54,076 nucleotides of DNA from Saprospiraceae bacterium (GCA_028284395.1 JANQRV010000136.1:1-54076); one strand, 5' to 3'; counted from the stretch's first letter, positions 26,050 through 35,610 are shown. Notes: a model not told the origin generated them from the sequence alone. Translations and numbers: made by a program.

Positions 26050-26994
26050 TCAAATAATCAAGGCCTTGTATTCGAAAATAGTTGAATGCCCTTTTTGCTT
26101 GAAATATTGCCTGGTTTCTTCAGCTGGCCGATCACTTGTCACCAACACAAAATCGCCGCCCCATGCACCAAGCGACTTGACTGCTCCCCAATAGTCCTCA
26201 AAGTAAATTTCCTTGGCCTTGCGCAATTGTAGGAAATCCCCCACCAGATCTTCATGCTCCTGAATGATGGCCTCGAAGTCCTGTAGATTTGCTGCTCGAA
26301 GCATGGCTTGAGTCAACTGGTCGACACGCCCGACGATTAACTCGGAAACTCGGCCGCGACTGCGATAATGAGCAATGCCAGATCTACTGTTCTGCTTTTG
26401 ACCGAGGTAAACAAAATAGAGGTTTTCGGTAAAATTAGGTCGAAAAGGGATATGGGTGAAGGAGGCTCGTTGTTCTTTCCGGCGATACAAAATAGGCCCA
26501 TTTGCCATTGCACAGGCAATATCGTAGCCGGATCCACCAAAAATGCTCTGCTGAAGCCAAAACGAGTCAAGGTCTGCCCATCTACCAATATTGGCGATCA
26601 AGGTCGAACTACTGCCCAGCCCCCATGTCCGGTCAAAATCCAATTGTGTAACGACATGAATTGATTGTTTCTCCAGTATTTTGAAGAAACTGGGTTGCGC
26701 CGATTCGATCAACTGGAATATCTTCAGCAGTCGGTCGCTGAGTTCCGCTGAACTGGACTCAAGCATCCGGAATGCCGGCCATCCAAATTGACATCGAAAC
26801 CAGATCGTCCCATCTTGGTTAAGGCTTCCCCAAGTTATTCGCCCAACATGAGAGACAGACTGAAAAACGGAAAGAGACTGGCCAAGCCTGCAAGGTAATG
26901 CCAATGCCAATGCACCATCTAATACAAAGTATTCCGCAGATAGCAACAACTTCCCCGGAGCGTGAAAGTAATGGAGCGCTGACCCGGCTGACAT
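26050..26994 (-). CDS. GYDIA-family GHMP kinase, probable mevalonate-pathway kinase
   Basis: A 314-residue GHMP-superfamily protein with HAPGKLLLSAEYFVLDG at the start, the ATP-binding GLGSSS (125-130) and the diagnostic GGSGYDIACAMANG (GYDIA at 156-160). I chose the ATG at 26994; a GTG at 27000 overlaps the preceding stop codon by four bases (GTGA). It lies directly after the HMG-CoA reductase gene, as in other Bacteroidota mevalonate loci, so it probably phosphorylates mevalonate or a later intermediate in the cytoplasm. The exact substrate is not settled from sequence. Confidence 0.88.
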   Translation of the reverse strand: MSAGSALHYFHAPGKLLLSAEYFVLDGALALALPCRLGQSLSVFQSVSHVGRITWGSLNQDGTIWFRCQFGWPAFRMLESSSAELSDRLLKIFQLIESAQPSFFKILEKQSIHVVTQLDFDRTWGLGSSSTLIANIGRWADLDSFWLQQSIFGGSGYDIACAMANGPILYRRKEQRASFTHIPFRPNFTENLYFVYLGQKQNSRSGIAHYRSRGRVSELIVGRVDQLTQAMLRAANLQDFEAIIQEHEDLVGDFLQLRKAKEIYFEDYWGAVKSLGAWGGDFVLVTSDRPAEETRQYFKQKGHSTIFEYKALII

Positions 26995-26996
26995 GA

Positions 26997-28331
26997 TCAC
27001 AAGAACTGTTTTTCAGTTCTAAAGTATTGCAAGAAATCCCGCACAGCGTTAAACGATACCGCTTTATCTTTGAAGTGAGCAATGGCTTCTCTAATCTCTA
27101 TTTCCGTAGCATTGAGGTGATTGAGAATATTGACCAGATGCATTCTCATATGTCCTTGTTGGATTCCGGTGGTGATCAGGGAGCGAAGCGCTGCAAAGTT
27201 TTGCGCCAAACCTGTTGCCGCAATGATCATCATTAGTTCCTGAGCCGTGGGGTCGCCCAACATTTCCAACGATTTGCGAGCAATTGGGTGTAATTTGGTG
27301 AGTCCTCCTACCGTACCCACAGCAATTGGAAGATCCAACCAAAACTTGAAAACACCATCCTCGATCTCGCAGTAACTCAGACTTCGATAGCGACCATCGC
27401 GAGCGGCATAAGTGTGACCGCAAGCCTCGATCGCTCTGAAATCATTACCCGTAGCCAGTACAACGGCATCTATCCCATTGAAAATTCCCTTATTGTGAGT
27501 GGTGGCCCTATGCTCATCAATGTGTGCAATTCGGACTGCCTTCCGAAAACGCTCGGCGAGGCCGGCTTCATCAAAGTCGCCAAAACCTTCCAATTCACTG
27601 ATCTTGCATTCAACCCACGCCCGGACCAGGCATTCCGGCGTATAATTGGAAAGTATGGCCATGATGACCTCCACTTCTTTCTCTTCCTCGACAAAACTGT
27701 GACTTTCCGCAACGTAAGCCTTTAAAGAATGACCGAAAGACTCCAATACCGAGTTAATGAAATTGGCGCCCATGGAGTCACAAGTTTCGAAGGTGACCTT
27801 TATTTGGTAATAATCAGGTTCGACGTGGCTCATGTCGACCAGCTCTATGTGTTGTACACCTCCTCCCCTACTCTCCATATTTGCTGTAATCGGCGTCGCA
27901 TCCGATCGCATTAGATCTTTGATTTGATTAAATTCCGCTGCTAACTTTTTATAGGAACCTTTCCAGCAGAAATGCACTTGCCCGACTTTAATGGTCGAAA
28001 TAATCTTTGCCTTAAAGCCACCGCGACTCATCCAGAATTTAGCAGCCTTGGAAACAGCAGCTACTACCGAGCTTTCTTCAGTGACCATGGGAATGGCATA
28101 AGGCTTGCCATTAATCATAAAATTCGGTGCAACGCCATAAGGCAAGTAGAAATTACTGATCGTGTTTTCGCTGAAACCGTCCAGTATGCGTTGCTGTTCT
28201 TCGTTTTTGTGCCAAAAGCTCATCAGTTCCCGAACTACGTTTTCGGGGTCCTTAAAGAAGTTTTCCACTACCCAACGGAGTTTCTCCAGTTTGGACAATT
28301 TAGAAAAGCCGGAAATTACTTTTTTCTTCAT
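26997..28331 (-). CDS. mvaA: hydroxymethylglutaryl-CoA reductase, class II
   Basis: A 444-residue enzyme of the bacterial class II type. Catalytic residues can be placed by comparison with the Pseudomonas mevalonii enzyme: Glu in VTEESSVVAA (about 85-86), Lys281 in HNKGIFNGIDAV, Asp297 in TGNDFRAIEA and His394 in QQGHMRMH. There is no membrane segment, as expected. In this genome, with isopentenyl-diphosphate isomerase and a GHMP kinase in the same operon, it most likely makes mevalonate (reductive direction) for isoprenoid synthesis, although class II enzymes are often labelled degradative. The upstream fni gene ends 7 bp away and the downstream kinase overlaps or abuts the stop. Confidence 0.96.
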   Translation of the reverse strand: MKKKVISGFSKLSKLEKLRWVVENFFKDPENVVRELMSFWHKNEEQQRILDGFSENTISNFYLPYGVAPNFMINGKPYAIPMVTEESSVVAAVSKAAKFWMSRGGFKAKIISTIKVGQVHFCWKGSYKKLAAEFNQIKDLMRSDATPITANMESRGGGVQHIELVDMSHVEPDYYQIKVTFETCDSMGANFINSVLESFGHSLKAYVAESHSFVEEEKEVEVIMAILSNYTPECLVRAWVECKISELEGFGDFDEAGLAERFRKAVRIAHIDEHRATTHNKGIFNGIDAVVLATGNDFRAIEACGHTYAARDGRYRSLSYCEIEDGVFKFWLDLPIAVGTVGGLTKLHPIARKSLEMLGDPTAQELMMIIAATGLAQNFAALRSLITTGIQQGHMRMHLVNILNHLNATEIEIREAIAHFKDKAVSFNAVRDFLQYFRTEKQFL

Positions 28332-28338
28332 ATCCTGA

Positions 28339-29364
28339 TTACTTATGACGAACTCTCAGGAAGGCTTTTGCCAGTCGCAAACCTTCAACTTGCACCTTCA
28401 CATATTCGTAGAGATCTTCATAATCTCCGCGAGCATGCTTCAGAAAGGCGGACGCTTGTCCATATACCGCCGGTAATGTCGAGCGCTCTACCAGGTAGTA
28501 TCCATCCAGAAAGGACTTGATACCTCCTGAAATGATGACGTTCTTACATTTCAAGTCATTTTGCAATTCCTTCGCTAACGTATTCGTCCAATCCACCATT
28601 TCGATGGCATTATGGCCTATATAAGCCAGTTTTTCGTATACTTCTCTGTAGAGATCTCGTCCTCTAAACAGCTCTAATTTAGCAAAATTCGTACCGCCAT
28701 TTGCGGCGAAATCCACTGCCATCAACGGCAATTGTAGCAGCGCTCTCAAACTGTCGATTCCCATGCCCTGTCCTACCTCCTTTACTATAATCGGTCTCTC
28801 CAAATTTGTGAGTGCTTCCCGAATCACATCCAACGGCTTATATTGAAACCGATCCCCTTCCGGTTGAAGCCATTCCTGAAATGGATTTACGTGAATAATC
28901 AGCCCATCTGCACGGAGTTTGTCCAACATTTTCTTCACAACATCCCATCGTCCTTGCTGCCATAATTGTTCCACCTGAGCAATCCCGAGATTGGCAAAAA
29001 GCAACTGCTGGTCACCAATGATAGATCGCACATCAAAATCCTTGATCCTATCGTCACTGTATAAAAGCGATCGACAAGATCCCAATCCCATACCCATTCC
29101 AAAATCACGGCAAGCCCGAGCCAGATTGAAATTAATCGTTTCCGCCCACTCCGTACCTCCGGTCATACTTGAGACCCAAATTGGAACGCTCAATTGTTTG
29201 TCCAGTAAGCGAATCGGCTCGAAATTATTATCAGAGGGGTGTGAAGATAAAACAGGCTCATAATAGAAGCGATCATCCAGGCTCTGTTGACTAACCTGAG
29301 ATTGGAACGCCAATGCGATGTGATCCTGTTTTCGTTCAGCTGCATTAAGATCAGTATCTTCCAA
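28339..29364 (-). CDS. fni: type 2 isopentenyl-diphosphate delta-isomerase (FMN-dependent)
   Basis: A 341-residue flavoenzyme with RKQDHIALAF at the start, WVSSMTGGTEWA (flavin-binding loop), GMGLGSCRSLL, HVNPFQEWLQPEGD (the NPxQE element with the catalytic Gln and Glu region), VKEVGQGM and DFAANGGTNFAKLE. It converts isopentenyl diphosphate to dimethylallyl diphosphate using reduced FMN. First gene of a three-gene operon with mvaA and the GHMP kinase. A short palindrome (GGTAG-C-CTACC, 29406-29416) lies about 42 bp before its start and could be an operator. Confidence 0.95.
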   Translation of the reverse strand: MEDTDLNAAERKQDHIALAFQSQVSQQSLDDRFYYEPVLSSHPSDNNFEPIRLLDKQLSVPIWVSSMTGGTEWAETINFNLARACRDFGMGMGLGSCRSLLYSDDRIKDFDVRSIIGDQQLLFANLGIAQVEQLWQQGRWDVVKKMLDKLRADGLIIHVNPFQEWLQPEGDRFQYKPLDVIREALTNLERPIIVKEVGQGMGIDSLRALLQLPLMAVDFAANGGTNFAKLELFRGRDLYREVYEKLAYIGHNAIEMVDWTNTLAKELQNDLKCKNVIISGGIKSFLDGYYLVERSTLPAVYGQASAFLKHARGDYEDLYEYVKVQVEGLRLAKAFLRVRHK

Positions 29365-29405
29365 AGGAAAATATTTTAGTTGTTATTTTTTATGAGAATA
29401 GTAAG

Positions 29406-29416
29406 GGTAGCCTACC
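29406..29416. promoter_or_regulatory. palindrome upstream of the fni-mvaA-kinase operon
   Basis: GGTAG-C-CTACC is a perfect 5-bp inverted repeat around one base, 42 bp before the fni ATG on the minus strand. Its place in the 129-bp gap is right for an operator, but it is short and could be chance. Confidence 0.25.
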
Positions 29417-29493
29417 TGTATTTCTTTGAGAATTAACTTCTTTATTTGGATTAAAATGTTTCTGTCGCAATGATTAGCCCCGGCCATCATTTA

Positions 29494-31077
29494 CTAATAT
29501 TCACTGGTAAAGTGAAACTCGATTTTGGGATGGTTGTCCTGTGCTAATTTTAATGCCCATGCGGATTCGGCCATAAAAACCCATTGCCCATCCTTGTCTT
29601 TCGCAATGTCTCGTTTCCTCCTCTTCAAAAATTCCTTCATGGCAACATCATCGTCCGCACTCACCCAGCAAGCTTTGTGAAGATTGACCGGTTCGAAATC
29701 ACAGGATGCACCGTATTCGTGCTTCAACCTATACTGAATCACATCAAATTGTAGCGCCCCAACGGTCCCCACGATTTTGCGATTGCTAATTTCCTTTACG
29801 AATAATTGCGCTACCCCCTCGTCCATCAATTGGGTAATCCCTTTGGCCAATTGCTTCGATTTCAGGGGATCTTTGTTGTTGACATAGCGAAACAGCTCGG
29901 GCGAAAAACTTGGAATGCCCTTGAAATGCAAAACCTCTCCCTCTGTTAATGAATCGCCAATCTTGAAATTACCTGAGTCGTAAAGACCGATCACATCCCC
30001 GGGATAGGCCTCCTCCACAACGGTCTTTCTGGAAGCCATAAAAGAAGTTGGATTTGAGAACTTCATTTTTCGGCTTTGTCGAACGTGAAAATAGTTGGTA
30101 TTTCGCATAAAAGTACCGGAACAAACCCTCAGGAAAGCAATGCGATCCCGATGTTTTGGGTCCATATTGGCGTGGATTTTGAATACAAAGCCGGCAAACT
30201 TATCCTCTTTCGGATCAATTCGACGTTCCTCGGTCAACCTCGGTAAGGGCCCGGGGGCTACATCGACAAAGCAGTCCAGCAGCTCTAAGACTCCGAAGTT
30301 ATTGATGGCACTACCAAAAAAAACCGGTGAGACTGCTCCGTCTAAATATTCTTCTCGATTGAAATCCGGGTAGACTTCATTGACTACTTCCAGGTCACTC
30401 CGCAACTCCGCGGCCAGATTCTCCCCGACCTCTTTATCCAGGCGTTCATCGTTTTCAACATCGGTGATTTCAATACTTTCTTCCACGTTCTGCTTGCCAT
30501 GAGGTTGAAACAATACTAACTTCTGATCATAGAGATTGAAAACACCTTTGAACCTTTGGCCCATACCGATTGGCCAGCTCAATGGAGTAACCGTCAAACC
30601 CAGCTTTTGTTCAATTTCATCTAACAGTTCAAAACCATCTTTTCCCTCGCGGTCCAATTTATTGATAAAGACAATAATTGGTGTATTCCGCATACGACAA
30701 ACCTTAACCAACTTTTCAGTCTGCGTCTCCACTCCTTTTGCCACGTCAATGACAACGATTACACTATCAACCGCAGTCAACGTTCGATAAGTATCTTCGG
30801 CAAAATCCTGGTGACCAGGAGTGTCGAGAATATTTATTTTCAGTCCCTTGTATTCAAAGGCCATGACCGAGGTCGCTACCGAAATTCCCCGTTGCCGTTC
30901 GATCTCCATAAAGTCGGAAGTGGCGCTTCTCTTAATCTTATTGGATTTGACTGCGCCCGCTACTTGAATCGCTCCACCAAATAAAAGCAACTTCTCGGTC
31001 AGAGTCGTTTTTCCCGCATCGGGGTGGCTCACGATCCCGAACGTTCGGCGATTATTTAACTCTTCCTGAAAACCCAT
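29494..31077 (-). CDS. prfC: peptide chain release factor 3 (GTPase)
   Basis: A 527-residue translational GTPase. G1 is SHPDAGKT (17-24), followed by the RF3-type insert [29 protein letters not shown] (residues 36-64, the switch I region), G3 [12 protein letters not shown] and G4 NKLDREGKD. The C-terminal part contains [20 protein letters not shown]3 promotes release of RF1 and RF2 from ribosomes after peptide release. The gene stands apart from the isoprenoid operon (129-bp gap). On the minus strand a TACATTTG promoter element lies 25 bp before its start. It is divergent from the antiporter gene. Confidence 0.97.
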   Translation of the reverse strand: MGFQEELNNRRTFGIVSHPDAGKTTLTEKLLLFGGAIQVAGAVKSNKIKRSATSDFMEIERQRGISVATSVMAFEYKGLKINILDTPGHQDFAEDTYRTLTAVDSVIVVIDVAKGVETQTEKLVKVCRMRNTPIIVFINKLDREGKDGFELLDEIEQKLGLTVTPLSWPIGMGQRFKGVFNLYDQKLVLFQPHGKQNVEESIEITDVENDERLDKEVGENLAAELRSDLEVVNEVYPDFNREEYLDGAVSPVFFGSAINNFGVLELLDCFVDVAPGPLPRLTEERRIDPKEDKFAGFVFKIHANMDPKHRDRIAFLRVCSGTFMRNTNYFHVRQSRKMKFSNPTSFMASRKTVVEEAYPGDVIGLYDSGNFKIGDSLTEGEVLHFKGIPSFSPELFRYVNNKDPLKSKQLAKGITQLMDEGVAQLFVKEISNRKIVGTVGALQFDVIQYRLKHEYGASCDFEPVNLHKACWVSADDDVAMKEFLKRRKRDIAKDKDGQWVFMAESAWALKLAQDNHPKIEFHFTSEY

Positions 31078-31101
31078 CTAAATTTTTTTTTGTTGGAATT
31101 G

Positions 31102-31109
31102 CAAATGTA
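31102..31109 (-). promoter_or_regulatory. TACATTTG promoter -7 element of prfC
   Basis: TACATTTG on the minus strand matches the Bacteroidota consensus TAnnTTTG and ends 24 bp before the prfC ATG. No good -33 TTTG is seen 19-21 bp upstream. Confidence 0.45.
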
Positions 31110-31206
31110 GGGATTTATAACCGACCTTTTTTGCGGGCTGCTAAGTATTAGATATTTTTATTGCTTTGTACCTAAGTACGGATTTCTACTCGTTAATACG
31201 GAATAA

Positions 31207-33063
31207 ATGATAGAACTGGCAGGGATCATCATCCTTGGAATTTTTGCACAATGGCTTGCCTGGAAAATTAGATTTCCGGCCATCCTTCCTTTGATCTTAA
31301 TTGGATTGGCCGTCGGGCCATTAGCCACACTCTTCACCGAAAACGGCCACAAACTCATTGAGCCCATCTACAACGAAAATACCAAGACTGGTTTATTTCC
31401 CGGTAAGTATTTGTTCAATTTCGTATCGCTGGCAATTGGCATTATTCTTTTTGAAGGGGGACTGACCCTTAAACAAAGGGAAATCAAAGACCTCGGCCCT
31501 GCCATTTTACGATTAATTACGGTAGGTTCAATCATAACCTTTCTGGTTGCCGGTTTAGCAGCTCACTTCCTCATGGGATTAAACTGGCCCATTGCTTTTC
31601 TGTTTGCAGGTTTGATTATTGTGACCGGACCGACCGTCATTGCTCCCATCCTTCAGAATGTCCCTCTGAATCGCAACGTTGCAACTTTATTAAAGTGGGA
31701 AGGCATTTTGATCGATCCGGTCGGAGCATTGGTAGCGGTATTGGTCTTCGAGTTCATTCGCAGTTCCGGCGGGGGGATGGAGGTGACGTCCCATGCATTA
31801 AAATCGTTTTTCCAGGTCATTCTCATTGGATTTGCCCTGGGGCTGATTGCAGCGCACGCCATGTACCAAATCATTAAGAATGAGCTGATCCCACATTACC
31901 TATTGAATGTCTTCACTTTGGCTTTTGTGTTAGGGGTCTTCGTATTTTCCGATATTCTCGCCCATGAATCCGGATTACTATCTGTAGTAGTTATGGGGTT
32001 GATCCTGGGCAATATGGATGTTCCTAAACTGGAAGAAATCCTATCCTTCAAGGAGGCGCTCAGTATTTTACTCATTTCCATTTTGTTTATTTTGCTAGCC
32101 GCCAACATCAATATGGAAGAGCTGTATCTGGTTATTAATGATTGGCGAAGTTTTGCTCTTTTGGCCGTGGTCATTTTGGTCGTCCGTCCATTGGGTGTAT
32201 TCATTAGTACCCGTGGTTCTGACTTTAAGTTAAACGAAAAGATCTTCGTTTCCTGGATTGGGCCGCGAGGTATTGTCGCGGCAGGGATCGCATCTCTATT
32301 CGGATTAACACTTAAAGAACAGGGAGTTGCACAGGCAGAATACATTACCCCGTTGGTATTCCTCATTGTACTGGGTACAGTGATTCTCAATGCGACGACA
32401 GCCCGACTGACCGCTCAACTCTTGGGAGTCACCCTGGACTCTTCCGGCGGCATTTTATTCATCGGTGCCAACTTAGCATCCCGTACCGTAGGAAAATACC
32501 TGCAAATGCAAGACCGGCATGTCGTTTTGGTAGACAGCAACAATGCCAATGTTCAAAAAGCACAATCTGAGGGCATGGAAGCCATTATCGCAAATATTTA
32601 CGCGGAAGACCTGACCGATAAATTGGAATTGACTGATATTGGATTTCTGGTTGCCATGACGGGGAATGACGATGTCAATAATTATGCTGTCAAGAAATTT
32701 GCGAAGGACTTCGGAGAACAAGGGGCCTATCGCATATTATCAGCCGATGAATTGAATGCACCAAAAGATTCCCTGCCCAAAAGCGGCTTGCTTTCCTATA
32801 CGGATGACTATTTAAATTTAAGCGAGGTTGCCCGGGATTATCCACACTTTCATGAGACGCCGGTTGGAGATGCTTCAACGTTGGACAAGGTCATCGGATC
32901 CCTTAATCAAAACCCCAAAAGTATTCCGCTGTTCGTCCGCCAGGCCGATGGTCAGTTGCACATTTTGCCCAACAACCTCCAAAATCTTCGCCTGACCGAT
33001 GAATCGACGCTCATCTACATGGGGCAAAAAGTAGAGATTGAAGTAGCTGAATTTTCCAAATAA
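31207..33063 (+). CDS. CPA1-type Na+/H+ antiporter with C-terminal TrkA-N (RCK) domain
   Basis: A 618-residue membrane protein with about 12 transmembrane segments in its first 400 residues (for example FILLEGGLTL-like IILFEGGLTL, IVTGPTVIAPIL and WIGPRGIVAAGIASLFG, the last two containing ion-binding and core-helix signatures of NhaP/CPA antiporters). From about residue 415 there is a nucleotide-binding TrkA-N domain (GGILFIGANLASRTVGKYL ... VVLVDSNN), then a TrkA-C-like tail. It exchanges sodium or potassium for protons across the inner membrane and the cytosolic domain probably gates it by nucleotide. Transcribed away from prfC. Confidence 0.92.
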   Translation: MIELAGIIILGIFAQWLAWKIRFPAILPLILIGLAVGPLATLFTENGHKLIEPIYNENTKTGLFPGKYLFNFVSLAIGIILFEGGLTLKQREIKDLGPAILRLITVGSIITFLVAGLAAHFLMGLNWPIAFLFAGLIIVTGPTVIAPILQNVPLNRNVATLLKWEGILIDPVGALVAVLVFEFIRSSGGGMEVTSHALKSFFQVILIGFALGLIAAHAMYQIIKNELIPHYLLNVFTLAFVLGVFVFSDILAHESGLLSVVVMGLILGNMDVPKLEEILSFKEALSILLISILFILLAANINMEELYLVINDWRSFALLAVVILVVRPLGVFISTRGSDFKLNEKIFVSWIGPRGIVAAGIASLFGLTLKEQGVAQAEYITPLVFLIVLGTVILNATTARLTAQLLGVTLDSSGGILFIGANLASRTVGKYLQMQDRHVVLVDSNNANVQKAQSEGMEAIIANIYAEDLTDKLELTDIGFLVAMTGNDDVNNYAVKKFAKDFGEQGAYRILSADELNAPKDSLPKSGLLSYTDDYLNLSEVARDYPHFHETPVGDASTLDKVIGSLNQNPKSIPLFVRQADGQLHILPNNLQNLRLTDESTLIYMGQKVEIEVAEFSK

Positions 33064-33207
33064 TGATCGGTTTTTAATCTTTTTTTAACCCAAATATCCC
33101 ATTTTATGGGGCTCTTAACATCCGTTAATCTATTGATAATCCTCTTAGTGCTCACACGATGGTCACAATAAATCGATATATTAGAGAGCAACCAAAACAA
33201 ATCTACA

Positions 33208-33657
33208 ATGAAAAGAATCACCCTGTCCTCGGCCTTCCTCATATTGATTACCCTTTCTTTTACTTCTTGTACCATCGAAGACCGGATTGAAAACCGGGAA
33301 GACAAACTCATCGGTGCATGGATTATCGATAAAGCCTGGTATAAAGCAGATCGCGCATTGTTTCGGAACAATGTAGAAGATGAATTTGGAGAAGATATCA
33401 TCGAGTTCTTTGATGACTACACAGCAGTTTATGATGACCTCCAAACCAATGAACTTTATTGGGGTGACTGGAATTTAAGTGGCTATCGCACGGACGACAA
33501 TGTTGATTTTCTCCTTGACATGGAGTTTTACGATGATCGCGACAGGCTTTTCATCGCCCTGCTATCTAACGTAACTTTTTTGACTCGCGAAAAATTGAAC
33601 ATCACCGTACACGAACCTTCCGGAGTCTTTACCTTCAGGTTGCGTAGGTATGATTAG
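33208..33657 (+). CDS. small lipoprotein, function unknown
   Basis: A 149-residue protein with a lipoprotein signal (MKRITLSSAFLILITLSFTSC, Cys21). The mature part is rich in acidic and aromatic residues and forms short beta segments (LIGAWIIDKAWYKAD, YTAVYDDL, LYWGDWNLSGYR, FTFRLRRYD), like lipocalin-type small Bacteroidota lipoproteins. No motif gives a function. The gene is followed 45 bp later by mtnB, with a strong hairpin in between. Confidence 0.7.
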   Translation: MKRITLSSAFLILITLSFTSCTIEDRIENREDKLIGAWIIDKAWYKADRALFRNNVEDEFGEDIIEFFDDYTAVYDDLQTNELYWGDWNLSGYRTDDNVDFLLDMEFYDDRDRLFIALLSNVTFLTREKLNITVHEPSGVFTFRLRRYD

Positions 33658-33671
33658 GGATTATTTGATAT

Positions 33672-33702
33672 CTTGATCCCTTGAAACAATCGAGGGATCA
33701 AG
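33672..33702 (+). promoter_or_regulatory. hairpin abutting the mtnB start codon
   Basis: CTTGATCCCTTGA (33672-33684) pairs with TCGAGGGATCAAG (33690-33702) as a 13-bp stem with one G-U pair and an AACAA loop. The mtnB ATG follows at 33703 with no gap. There is no T tract after it, so it is not a standard terminator. It could be an operator or an RNA element limiting translation of mtnB. Confidence 0.6.
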
Positions 33703-34341
33703 ATGCACACCAAAACTAAAAATTGGCAATCCGAATTGGTAGATTGTATCCACTTTCTACACACAAAAGGCTTTGCGCCGGCAACGAGTTCCAATTATTC
33801 TATTCGGCCAGATGAATCGTCGGATTTCTATATTTCTTCTTCGGGAATTGATAAGGGGACTTTTTCAGAAGCCGATTTGATGCACGTCAACTCGGCGGGA
33901 GTCCCCATTGGAGATCATCGAAAACCATCGGCGGAAACGTTGTTACACGTTCTGGTTTATCAACATATGCCAGAGATCAAATGTGTACTGCATACGCATA
34001 CGGTCTACAACACCGTACTATCAACGCTCTTTCAAGAAACAGGACAATTGAGACTGGAAGGGTTTGAAGTATTGAAGGGCTTGGCCGGCATCAAAACACA
34101 CGATACTTATATTGACGTTCCCATTTTTCAAAACTCTCAAGACATGCAACAACTGTCGGCGGAAATCCAAGCGCATTGGCAGAAGCATGGATTCGGGCAG
34201 GGGTTCCTACTGGCAGGACATGGTCTTTACACATGGGGAAAGGACATTGCCGAGGCTAAAAGGCAGGTGGAAGTTTTTGAATTTTTGTTCGAAGTATTTT
34301 ATAAGATCAAATCCTTTTCCGTAGTTTCACTTCCAAACTAA
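33703..34341 (+). CDS. mtnB: methylthioribulose-1-phosphate dehydratase
   Basis: A 212-residue class II aldolase-fold protein. Zinc ligands are seen at VLHTHTVYNTVLS (His97 and His99) and GHGLYTWG, and the catalytic Glu is probably in the EGFEVLKG segment. The start ATSSNYSIR with the FYISSSGIDKG motif matches MtnB. The enzyme removes water from 5-methylthioribulose 1-phosphate in the methionine salvage pathway. First of three consecutive pathway genes (mtnB-mtnD-mtnC). No ATG exists downstream until residue 60, so the start is firm although a hairpin touches it. Confidence 0.93.
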   Translation: MHTKTKNWQSELVDCIHFLHTKGFAPATSSNYSIRPDESSDFYISSSGIDKGTFSEADLMHVNSAGVPIGDHRKPSAETLLHVLVYQHMPEIKCVLHTHTVYNTVLSTLFQETGQLRLEGFEVLKGLAGIKTHDTYIDVPIFQNSQDMQQLSAEIQAHWQKHGFGQGFLLAGHGLYTWGKDIAEAKRQVEVFEFLFEVFYKIKSFSVVSLPN

Positions 34342-34351
34342 AATTCTTGTC

Positions 34352-34891
34352 ATGGCCATTTTACATATTCCAGATCAAAAAAAGGAAATCTCCGATCAGA
34401 GTGAGATTAAATCCTTCCTATCAAACCGGGGAGTGCTATTCGATAAATGGGAAGCGAGTGCAACTTTTGCCGACGATGCCGACCAGGAGACCATTCTTGC
34501 TGCTTATAATCATGTCTTGAAGCCATATATGGAATCCAACGGTTATCAAACTGCAGATGTCATCAGCGTCAATCCCAATACTCCCAACTTGGAAATGTTA
34601 AAAAACAAGTTTCTCACAGAACACATTCACACCGAAGACGAGGTACGCTTTTTCGTCGATGGAGAAGGCTTATTCTGGTTTAATATGGGGGAAGGGAATC
34701 CGGTATTTTGTGTCATTTGTCAAAAAGGGGATTTACTTTCCGTTCCCGCAAATACCAAACATTGGTTCGACCTGGGGCCTAAGTGTTTTGTAAAAGCCAT
34801 ACGTATTTTTATCGATCAATCTGGTTGGGTACCACATTACACGGAATCAGGTGTAGACAAACCCTATAACAGTTTGGGATTATCTGCTTAA
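34352..34891 (+). CDS. mtnD: acireductone dioxygenase
   Basis: A 179-residue cupin with the metal-binding set HIHTEDEVRFF (His91, His93, Glu97) and His137 in NTKHWFDLG, the four ligands of acireductone dioxygenases. With iron it makes the keto acid precursor of methionine plus formate; with nickel the off-pathway product. The gap from mtnB is 10 bp, so the genes are co-transcribed. Confidence 0.95.
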   Translation: MAILHIPDQKKEISDQSEIKSFLSNRGVLFDKWEASATFADDADQETILAAYNHVLKPYMESNGYQTADVISVNPNTPNLEMLKNKFLTEHIHTEDEVRFFVDGEGLFWFNMGEGNPVFCVICQKGDLLSVPANTKHWFDLGPKCFVKAIRIFIDQSGWVPHYTESGVDKPYNSLGLSA

Positions 34892-34919
34892 ATCAAGCCC
34901 AATTACTCTGCTATCGAAT

Positions 34920-35606
34920 ATGACAAAATTCATCTTGATGGACATAGAGGGCACGACAACCTCCATTGAATTTGTCCATAAAATTCTCTTTCCATATGCT
35001 ACCAAGCACTTGTCCGCCTTTGTCCGTCGGAACCTGACAGAATTCACCATCGCCCAGGAGCTTGCTTCCGTCCGCAAAACGGTACAGGACGAAGAAAACA
35101 TCACGCTGGATGAGGAAGGCTGCATTCAGAAGCTACTGGAATGGATTGAATCGGATCGAAAACACACAGCCTTGAAGACCCTTCAGGGCTATCTGTGGCG
35201 GGAAGGTTATGAGACACAGCAATATCGTGGACATTTATACGACGATGTCTTACCAGCTTGGAAGAAATGGATAGCTCACGGAATCACGCTAGGCATTTAC
35301 TCTTCGGGATCGGTCGAGGCTCAAAAATTGCTCTTCGGTCATTCTGAAGCCGGGGACCTAACGCCCTACCTGTCTTCCTATTTTGACACTAAGATTGGCC
35401 ATAAACGGGAATCTGATTCCTATCGCAATATTCAAAAAGCAATCGCACTCCCACCGAAAGAAATCTTATTTTTATCGGATATCGAAGCAGAATTGGATGC
35501 GGCAAAGGAAGCCGGCTTTCAAGCGATCCAATTGCTCCGGCCCGGTAATACTCCCAGTCCGAAACATCAGAAGGTGTTTGACTTTTCGGAAATAGATATT
35601 GTTTGA
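34920..35606 (+). CDS. mtnC: acireductone synthase (enolase-phosphatase E1)
   Basis: A 228-residue HAD-family protein. The nucleophile motif is LMDIEGTTTS (Asp8), followed by the cap domain, IYSSGSVEAQK (motif II) and FLSDIEAELDAAKEAGF (motif IV). It enolises and dephosphorylates 2,3-diketo-5-methylthiopentyl-1-phosphate, supplying acireductone to MtnD. Third and last gene of the operon, closed by a 15-bp hairpin. Genes for the earlier steps (MtnA and nucleosidase or kinase) are not in the window. Confidence 0.95.
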   Translation: MTKFILMDIEGTTTSIEFVHKILFPYATKHLSAFVRRNLTEFTIAQELASVRKTVQDEENITLDEEGCIQKLLEWIESDRKHTALKTLQGYLWREGYETQQYRGHLYDDVLPAWKKWIAHGITLGIYSSGSVEAQKLLFGHSEAGDLTPYLSSYFDTKIGHKRESDSYRNIQKAIALPPKEILFLSDIEAELDAAKEAGFQAIQLLRPGNTPSPKHQKVFDFSEIDIV

Positions 35607-35610
35607 AGAT

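Noticed and set aside
27972..28520. 182-codon open frame opposite the mvaA and fni genes
   Set aside because: Antisense to two conserved enzymes whose motifs are intact; no features of its own.
33098..33110. CCCAT-TTT-ATGGG inverted repeat after the antiporter gene
   Set aside because: Only a 5-bp stem with no T tract behind it; too weak to call a terminator.
33672..33702. hairpin after the small lipoprotein gene read as an intrinsic terminator
   Set aside because: No T tract on either strand, and the stem ends at the mtnB start codon, so a regulatory role is more likely.
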